A stretch of 32,613 nt of DNA from NCBI GenBank assembly GCA_001564145.1, contig LKMQ01000003.1, positions 1-32,613 of the forward strand. Reading direction: 5' to 3'. The stretch comes from Nanohaloarchaea archaeon B1-Br10_U2g29 (GTDB lineage: Archaea; Nanohalarchaeota; Nanosalinia; Nanosalinales; Nanosalinaceae). Under the pieces are notes generated by a model. The model was given only the letters and a program-made list of their open reading frames with translations. It was not told the origin of the DNA and did no database searches. Positions 27,011 through 32,613 of the stretch are shown one piece after another (the first letter of the stretch is position 1; each line of letters opens with the position of its first letter). The position numbers were made by a program, and so were the translations under genes.

Positions 27011-27663
27011 ACAGAAAGAAGGTAGAACAACATTACAGAGATAACAAAAAGGGAATTGAGTCAAGACTCGAAGAATTCAGAGGCCTGAGAGAAGCCAGCG
27101 ACGATCGGCTTTTCCAGGAACTTTCTTTTGTTATCTTTTCTTCACAGAGCTCAGCTAAAAAATCCTGGGAGGCCGCCCAAAGAATAGGGCAGAGAGGCCT
27201 TCTAGAAAAAGATAAAGAAGATATAGCACAGGTTTTAAGCCAGGAAGAAGTTCAGTATGAAGAGAAAAAAGCAGATTACCTCATCCATAACAGGAAAAAG
27301 CTTTCGCAGCCTACTTTCAACGATCCTTCTACTGATTTGAAACTTAGAACGCAGATTAGGCCTGAAAACTTAGTTAAAACTAGGAAATGGTTTGCTGAGA
27401 ATACTAAAGGCCTGAGCTGGAAAGGAGCTTCCCATTTCCTGAGAAATATTGGCTACGGAGATAGCTTTGCGATTCTTTCAAGCCACACAGTATCAGTTCT
27501 TTACGATTTAGAAGTATTTGAGACCTCAAAACTTCCTAAAAAAGAGGACGAATATCTAATAATGGAGAAAAAAGTCCAAAAATTCTCTGAAGAAATAGGG
27601 ATTGATATTCAGGCCTTAGATCTAGTTTTATGGTCGTTAAGAACTGGTGAAGTTTTCAAGTAA
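27007..27663 (+). CDS. Ogg2-type 8-oxoguanine DNA glycosylase/lyase homologue
   Basis: LSFVIFSSQSSAKKSWEAAQ; HhH-like GLSWKGASHFLRNIGYGDSFAIL; ATGA overlap with the DsbA-like gene. Confidence 0.75.
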   Translation: MNRKKVEQHYRDNKKGIESRLEEFRGLREASDDRLFQELSFVIFSSQSSAKKSWEAAQRIGQRGLLEKDKEDIAQVLSQEEVQYEEKKADYLIHNRKKLSQPTFNDPSTDLKLRTQIRPENLVKTRKWFAENTKGLSWKGASHFLRNIGYGDSFAILSSHTVSVLYDLEVFETSKLPKKEDEYLIMEKKVQKFSEEIGIDIQALDLVLWSLRTGEVFK

Positions 27664-27670
27664 TAATTAT

Positions 27671-30058
27671 TTAGAATTGGCCGAGACCTGACTGTTTTCC
27701 TTTTCCTTTTAACTGGTCTTCTGTGTATCCGAATACTTTCAGTACTCTCATTGCTACGGGTATTACTTGGTTGTCGATATAGTAGTCTGCGTCATAGTTT
27801 TCTGCATATTTAGTTAGTTCAGCCTGTCCTGATATGCTTTTACCGGAACGGGTTATCACATAGTCTACAGTTGTCTCAGGCTCGATTTTATCCCCTCTCT
27901 TCTTCGCTTTCTTTGCAGCCTCAACATGGGGAGCAGTATTACCGTACTCTTCAGGCGGTTTCGTCAAAGTAGTGTAAATTTTCAGTTCCTCAACATCTAC
28001 TTCACCTGTTCTCAAGGCCTCAATTGTATCTTCAACTATCTCTACGGCTTCATCAACATTATCTTCCAAAACCTTTCTCAGTACTTCTTCCTGTGTCTTT
28101 TTAGCTATCGGACTCCAGTCTCTTCTGACTTGTTCAAAACCTGTGATTTTTAGACCTCCTTCTTCGTCTATTAATGCGTATTTTTTCTTTGCGCCTTCAC
28201 CTGATTCCTTAGAAGTGAAGAATCCTCTTTTGAAGAAGCCTTCAAACTCTAGCTCCATGAACTCTGGAAGCATCGAATTGACTTCATCCAGGAATTCATC
28301 CATATCTTCTCTCAGGTTTTCTTTTCTAAGCATCACTGAGTCAGTGTCACCGTATACCATTTCATATCCCATTTCTTCTGCAATTTCAATAGAGTCCTGT
28401 ATATACTCTCTCCCAAGATATGTTGTAGCTTCAGCAGACTCTCTGGAGTACCAACGGGCACCACTGTATCCTAAATACCCATAGAAAGAGTTGGCCAAGA
28501 TTTTCTGGGCCTGCTGCCGGTTGTAAATATTTTTATACTTCTGAGAACCTTGCTCTAACTCTTTCATCTCTTTCTTTAATTCATAACGGGAGCTTACTAA
28601 ATCTTCAACCAGTTCGGGGAAGAAACCTTGTTCATCCTGGCAAAAACTGTAATCAAACTCATCTAACTCAAAACTGTCTTCACAAGACTCTACATTCAAA
28701 GTATCTGGAGAAATATTATGAGCAACCATTACAGTTGGATAAAGTGAGCGAAAGTCGAAAACTGCGACGTCTTCGTAAAGGCCTTCTTCAGGCGTGTAAA
28801 CAAATCCACCTTGATAGGCTTGTTCTCTGTCGCGTTTACTTCTCTTCTGCTGCGAAGGCCTGTTACGTGTCAACATACCTCTGTTGTAGGCCTCCCGGAT
28901 CAAGTAGTTCTCTGTGAGCTGGCCATAGGTAAGCCTTGAAGAGTCAAAAGGAATCAAACCCGTGATTCTTGAAAGCTCAAGCATCTGCGGGGTAATCTCA
29001 TTACCAAGTTTGAAAGTTATATCGGCGTCTTTCATCGCATACTTCGCGAACTTCTCCAAATCATCTTCGGTCTCCCAGATTTCTTTCATTTCGCTCCAAG
29101 ACAAATCGTCTTTGTTCAGGCCTAACATCTCTTCAGCAACAGAATCTAAATCTAATGTCTCACTGTCGATTCCTGGCGCCAAAATATGAGTTACAAACGG
29201 GTATAAATCTAAATGCATTCGAGCTTTAATTCTCGCGCCTTTGAATCTCCCGCGTCTGTTGAACTTCATCCTTTCACCGTTTCTACCCAGTGAAAGCTCT
29301 ACATTATGTCTATTAGCGGCCTCTCTCAACTCCGGGAAATCATACTCATCCGTATTATAACCTGTTAAAATATCGACATTTTCCCCCTCTACAATCTCAA
29401 TAAATCTTTCCAAAAGCTCTCTTTCATCCTCAACCACCTCAACGAAATCCAGATCTATATCTTTAACAGACAAAAGCCTTCTAAAGCCCTCAGACCTGAA
29501 AGAAGCCATTACAATCCTATCATCTATAACTTCTAAATCAAAGGCCATAGAATTCCAATCAAGATCATTCTTGCCTTCTATACTAGGCCTTATTTCTTCA
29601 ACTATTATTTCTGACTCAAAACTATCCGAACTTTGCTCTTTTCCTTCTACCTCTATCCATTTTCCAGGCCTGATCCCTTTATCAATCAAATATCTTCTAT
29701 AAAAAGGGATGTCAAACTCAAGACATCTTCTAACTGATTCAAGATCCCAGAGTTCGTTCTTCAGTTTTGGAACATTTGCAGGAATATCAGTCTCAATTTT
29801 CAATACCTTAACTGTTTCCTGACCGTACTTTTTCTCCTCTATCTCTGTATCTGTTATATTGAGCTTTTTTCCTTTATCCGATTCAAAATTGGCTCCTTCC
29901 AAATCATCTTTCAAACTTTCTAAGTCTGTCGGCATCGCATAAAAGTAAGGCCTAAATTCTGTGTCCACTAGTTTGTAGACACCTTCCCTGTTTTTTCCGT
30001 ACAGGATAAGTTTTAATGGACCGGTTTTGTACTCTGCATCAAAGACCTGAATCTGCAT
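27671..30058 (-). CDS. polB: Family B DNA polymerase with 3'-5' exonuclease
   Basis: DFRSLYPTVMVAHNISPDTL; KILANSFYGYLGY; YGDTDSVML; exonuclease motifs MAFDLEVID, YNTDEYDFP, YAMKDADIT; no intein seen. Confidence 0.96.
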   Translation of the reverse strand: MQIQVFDAEYKTGPLKLILYGKNREGVYKLVDTEFRPYFYAMPTDLESLKDDLEGANFESDKGKKLNITDTEIEEKKYGQETVKVLKIETDIPANVPKLKNELWDLESVRRCLEFDIPFYRRYLIDKGIRPGKWIEVEGKEQSSDSFESEIIVEEIRPSIEGKNDLDWNSMAFDLEVIDDRIVMASFRSEGFRRLLSVKDIDLDFVEVVEDERELLERFIEIVEGENVDILTGYNTDEYDFPELREAANRHNVELSLGRNGERMKFNRRGRFKGARIKARMHLDLYPFVTHILAPGIDSETLDLDSVAEEMLGLNKDDLSWSEMKEIWETEDDLEKFAKYAMKDADITFKLGNEITPQMLELSRITGLIPFDSSRLTYGQLTENYLIREAYNRGMLTRNRPSQQKRSKRDREQAYQGGFVYTPEEGLYEDVAVFDFRSLYPTVMVAHNISPDTLNVESCEDSFELDEFDYSFCQDEQGFFPELVEDLVSSRYELKKEMKELEQGSQKYKNIYNRQQAQKILANSFYGYLGYSGARWYSRESAEATTYLGREYIQDSIEIAEEMGYEMVYGDTDSVMLRKENLREDMDEFLDEVNSMLPEFMELEFEGFFKRGFFTSKESGEGAKKKYALIDEEGGLKITGFEQVRRDWSPIAKKTQEEVLRKVLEDNVDEAVEIVEDTIEALRTGEVDVEELKIYTTLTKPPEEYGNTAPHVEAAKKAKKRGDKIEPETTVDYVITRSGKSISGQAELTKYAENYDADYYIDNQVIPVAMRVLKVFGYTEDQLKGKGKQSGLGQF

Positions 30059-30113
30059 AACATTTATTTAGTTGAAAAGGGATTTATTACTGGAAATAAT
30101 CAAAAACTTTGGT

Positions 30114-30770
30114 ATGAGAGTACTTCTGTTAACAGATATTCATGGAAATAACGAAAACTTGGAGAAAATCCTTTCAAGAGAAGAATTTGATGGAGTTCTA
30201 TGTGCCGGAGACATAAGCGATGCCAAAGAATTTGAAAACTATCAAGGAAAACTGGACGAAATACTGGATACTTTAGAAGATAATACAGGCCTAGTAAAAG
30301 CAGTTCCCGGAAACATAGACTCTGAAGAAAAATGTGTAAGAACATTAATAGATAGAAAAATGAATATCCACAAGAAAATAGCAAGCTTCCAAAGCTTCGA
30401 TGTAGTAGGATTTGGAGGAGGTCAGACGCCTTTTGGAACTCCATTTGAACCTTCAGGAAGTGAGATCAGAGAATCGCTCGAAGTTTTGCATGGTAGAATG
30501 AGTTCAGGCCTGAAAGCAGCAGTAATTCACCAGCCACCGAAAGATACCAAGCTAGATATTGCTGAAGGAAACCATGTGGGGAGCGAGGAAGTCAGAGCTC
30601 TTTTAGAAGAAAAAGATTTTGACTTCTTGTTAACAGGCCACATTCATGAGTCTTATGGAACTGATACGCTTGGCAATACTTTAATGGTGAATCCGGGGCC
30701 TGTGTGTGAAGGCCAATACGGCGTATTGGAAGTGGAAGAAAGTTTTGAAGTCGAGTTAAAGACAATTTAA
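30114..30770 (+). CDS. Calcineurin-like metallophosphoesterase
   Basis: LLLTDIHGNNENL, CAGDISD, VPGNIDSEE, LTGHIHESYG; start at MRVLLLTDIHGN preferred over the longer ORF. Confidence 0.88.
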   Translation: MRVLLLTDIHGNNENLEKILSREEFDGVLCAGDISDAKEFENYQGKLDEILDTLEDNTGLVKAVPGNIDSEEKCVRTLIDRKMNIHKKIASFQSFDVVGFGGGQTPFGTPFEPSGSEIRESLEVLHGRMSSGLKAAVIHQPPKDTKLDIAEGNHVGSEEVRALLEEKDFDFLLTGHIHESYGTDTLGNTLMVNPGPVCEGQYGVLEVEESFEVELKTI

Positions 30771-30960
30771 CTTTCTGAACTTTAAGAACACATTAATAGC
30801 TTTCAGTTTTCTTTTCTATTTTAGTTTCGTTATTTTAGGTGAGGCAGCTGGTACTAATTAACTTTACTGAATTTTACTTAGGCCATACATGTTTTCAACT
30901 GTTCTAAAGACAAAAGACTTTTATACATAGCCATATAATAAGTTAATAATACATCATAAA

Positions 30961-30968
30961 GGAGGTGA
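30961..30968 (+). promoter_or_regulatory. Strong Shine-Dalgarno GGAGGTGA of the histone gene
   Basis: AAAGGAGGTGA upstream of ATG 30980; same motif precedes the 143-aa orphan. Confidence 0.55.
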
Positions 30969-30979
30969 CAAATTTAATA

Positions 30980-31177
30980 ATGGCAGAATTACCACTAGCA
31001 CCTGTAAAAAGAATCGTTAAGCAGTCTGGAGCAGCAAGAGTATCAGAAGATGCAGTAGAAGAACTAAGAGACGAACTAGAAGCTCATGCAGAAGACAGAG
31101 CCCGTGATGCAAAGCAGTACGCAGAGCACGCAGGCAGAAAGACAGTTCAGGCTGTAGACGTTAGAACTTCCAGATAA
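30980..31177 (+). CDS. Archaeal histone (HMf-like, single histone fold, 65 aa)
   Basis: MAELPLAPVKRIVKQSGAARVSEDAVEELRDELEAHAEDRARDAKQYAEHAGRKTVQAVDV. Confidence 0.95.
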   Translation: MAELPLAPVKRIVKQSGAARVSEDAVEELRDELEAHAEDRARDAKQYAEHAGRKTVQAVDVRTSR

Positions 31178-31221
31178 ATTTCTGGAAGACTTTTTAACCC
31201 CTCCCCTTCTATTTTTCTTTC

Positions 31222-31962
31222 ATGAAAGCAGAAAACTCATTTATTCATATTCCCGGTATAGGCGAAAAAACAGAGAAAAAATACTGGAAACAAGGCCTAA
31301 CACACTGGGACCACGTAAAGGACAGCGGAAAACTGAGCGACAGCAAAAAACAGGAACTGGAGAAAGCCGAAAAAAACTTAGAGGTCGGGAACTCAATTTA
31401 TTTTAAGGAAAAATTCCCTTCACAGTCCTTATGGAGAATTTACGAAAACTTCTCAGAGCAGGCCTGCTTCTTCGACATAGAGACAACCGGATTATCACCT
31501 GAAAGAAATAAGACTACAACTGTGAGCTTCTACCGGGCTGGAGAATCTAAAACCTTGATTCGAGGCCAAGACTTGACTAGAGAAAGACTGGAAGAAGAGT
31601 TATTCGAATCAAAACTGCTTGTATCTTTCAACGGGAAACGGTTCGACGCACCTTTCCTGGAGAAAAATTTTGATCTAAATATTCAAACACCTCACATCGA
31701 CTTAATGTACCCTGCGAAAAGAATAGGCCTATCAGGTGGTTTAAAAAAGATTGAAAAACAGCTCCAGATTCAGAGAGAGTTAGAGGATATCGATGGTAGA
31801 GAAGCAGTAAGACTCTGGAAAAAGTATGAGAAAAACGGTAACGAAAACGCCTTAGAAAAGCTTGTCAAGTACAACCAGTACGATGCAGTCAATCTTCAAG
31901 AACTAACAGAAATAATTGTGAAGAGATTAGACAACGAGATTTACAGACCACACCTCAAATAA
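31222..31962 (+). CDS. YprB-like RNase H-fold 3'-5' exonuclease with N-terminal HhH-like segment
   Basis: [58 protein letters not shown]. Confidence 0.85.
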   Translation: MKAENSFIHIPGIGEKTEKKYWKQGLTHWDHVKDSGKLSDSKKQELEKAEKNLEVGNSIYFKEKFPSQSLWRIYENFSEQACFFDIETTGLSPERNKTTTVSFYRAGESKTLIRGQDLTRERLEEELFESKLLVSFNGKRFDAPFLEKNFDLNIQTPHIDLMYPAKRIGLSGGLKKIEKQLQIQRELEDIDGREAVRLWKKYEKNGNENALEKLVKYNQYDAVNLQELTEIIVKRLDNEIYRPHLK

Positions 31963-32332
31963 GATTCAAGGCCTTCAATGATTTGAGCTGGCCCATACTT
32001 TCATGGTTCTCGAGCTCTTTCAGACTCAACCACTTGAAATCTGAATGCTCATAATCTAGTTCGACCTCTTTCTCCTGAACTTTTAGATGAAATGGATAGA
32101 TTTTCCAGTAGCCTAGCTCGCCTTCGCCAATGTAATTGGGGCCTGTCTCTTCTTTCAGTTCTCTTTTTGCTGCTTCTCTCGGGTTTTCACCATCTTCGAT
32201 TTTCCCTCCAGGGAACACCCATTCCCCCGGACTAGAGTTCTGTTCGCTTCTTTTGAGTAGAAGAAATTTTTCTTCAAACTGTGGTACTGCAAGCGCTACT
32301 TCTCCATTTATTTCTTTTTCGGGGCTCTCCAT
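31955..32332 (-). CDS. NUDIX hydrolase
   Basis: Nudix box [23 protein letters not shown]. Confidence 0.93.
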   Translation of the reverse strand: MESPEKEINGEVALAVPQFEEKFLLLKRSEQNSSPGEWVFPGGKIEDGENPREAAKRELKEETGPNYIGEGELGYWKIYPFHLKVQEKEVELDYEHSDFKWLSLKELENHESMGQLKSLKALNLI

Positions 32333-32425
32333 ACTTTATTTAGAGAATAGAAGACTTTTAGAGGTTTTTCAGCTTAATACAATGTAAAGATATTTAAGGA
32401 CGGGTCGGCAATTATCCAATAGAAG

Positions 32426-32554
32426 ATGGCCTTGGTAAATACTACTAACTGGTTCACCGGAAACATGTCAATGCATCTGGCTCTGGTGAGAACCAACTAT
32501 AACCAAAAGGCCAAGGCTAAGTTCTCCAAAATTATTAGATTTCTGGCAGAGTAA
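32426..32554 (+). CDS. Small basic ORF (42 aa), unknown
   Basis: MALVNTTNWFTGNMSMHLALVRTNYNQKAKAKFSKIIRFLAE*; TATTTAA at 32391-32397. Confidence 0.35.
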   Translation: MALVNTTNWFTGNMSMHLALVRTNYNQKAKAKFSKIIRFLAE

Positions 32555-32560
32555 AGCGGG

Positions 32561-32613
32561 ATGAAGTCTTGGTCCGATTGGTGGACCAGCGACCGACCGC
32601 GAAAACTCAAAAA
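32561..32613 (+). CDS. Start of a truncated CDS, possibly ribosomal protein uL24
   Basis: MKSWSDWWTSDRPRKLK...; GCGGG before ATG; archaeal uL24 often begins with a W-rich then PRKxRK stretch. Confidence 0.35.
   Translation, partial: MKSWSDWWTSDRPRKLK

Larger units (their letters stand above)
102..31974. repeat. Highly iterated palindrome AGGCCT, about 103 dispersed copies
   Basis: Starts read by eye: 102,330,1278,1395,2014,2441,2821,3506,4322,4437,4541,5216,5410,5453,5856,6055,6106,6414,6532,6760,7918,7942,8266,8530,8927,9233,9404,9671,10285,10487,10947,11537,11775,11979,12632,12728,13032,13363,13387,13599,14558,14761,14815,15322,15448,15753,16180,16359,17050,17121,17370,17429,18483,18545,18630,18728,19050,19188,19419,19719,20105,20322,20461,21113,21337,21482,21548,21640,21832,22227,22418,22593,23131,23344,23596,23803,24250,25219,25473,25618,25728,26052,26688,26752,27081,27195,27358,27408,27611,28015,28779,28856,28888,29118,29585,29666,29948,30287,30506,31293,31460,31725,31969. 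Confidence 0.93.

Noticed and set aside
27671-30058. Possible intein in PolB
   Set aside because: Conserved motifs DFRSLYPTVMVAHN, KILANSFYGYLGY and YGDTDSVM are contiguous and the length of 795 aa is normal.
1-32613. CRISPR arrays, tRNA or rRNA genes, IS transposases, prophage genes
   Set aside because: No regularly spaced repeats, tRNA T-loop/cloverleaf sequence, rRNA-like sequence, transposase or phage structural motif was seen on either strand by eye.

Overview
This looks like a chromosomal segment of a salt-adapted, small-genome DPANN archaeon, probably nanohaloarchaeal (inferred from acidic proteins, archaeal histone, RadB, PolB, two-AAA CDC48 and archaeal TATA/Shine-Dalgarno signals). 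Recognisable genes: serS, topA, a chorismate mutase/TyrA/aminotransferase/PheA cluster, radB, CDC48, two membrane-anchored DsbA-like thioredoxins, a CxxC membrane protein, map, a methyltransferase, malic enzyme, msrB and msrA, ADP-forming acetyl-CoA synthetase, a complete pyruvate dehydrogenase operon (E1a, E1b, E2, E3), an Ogg2-like glycosylase, polB, a phosphoesterase, histone, a YprB-like nuclease and a NUDIX hydrolase. Main signals for a second look: (1) about 103 hand-counted copies of the palindrome AGGCCT, versus about 5 expected, on both strands' genes and in all three codon frames, resembling a HIP1-type highly iterated palindrome; (2) a 297-aa protein at 17557-18450 that looks like a free-standing N-terminal lyase-like domain of class III/IV lanthipeptide synthetases, in a region free of AGGCCT; (3) an elaborate promoter and ~290-nt leader (operator palindrome, terminal stem, repeated element, A/C-rich tract, perfect SD) ahead of a 143-aa acidic orphan; (4) a 23-aa four-cysteine zinc-ribbon micro-ORF; (5) domain oddities: an E2 with tandem subunit-binding domains, a C2H2 finger on a thioredoxin-fold protein, and an Ogg2-like protein apparently lacking its catalytic Asp. 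All family calls come from reading the sequence; no searches were run.
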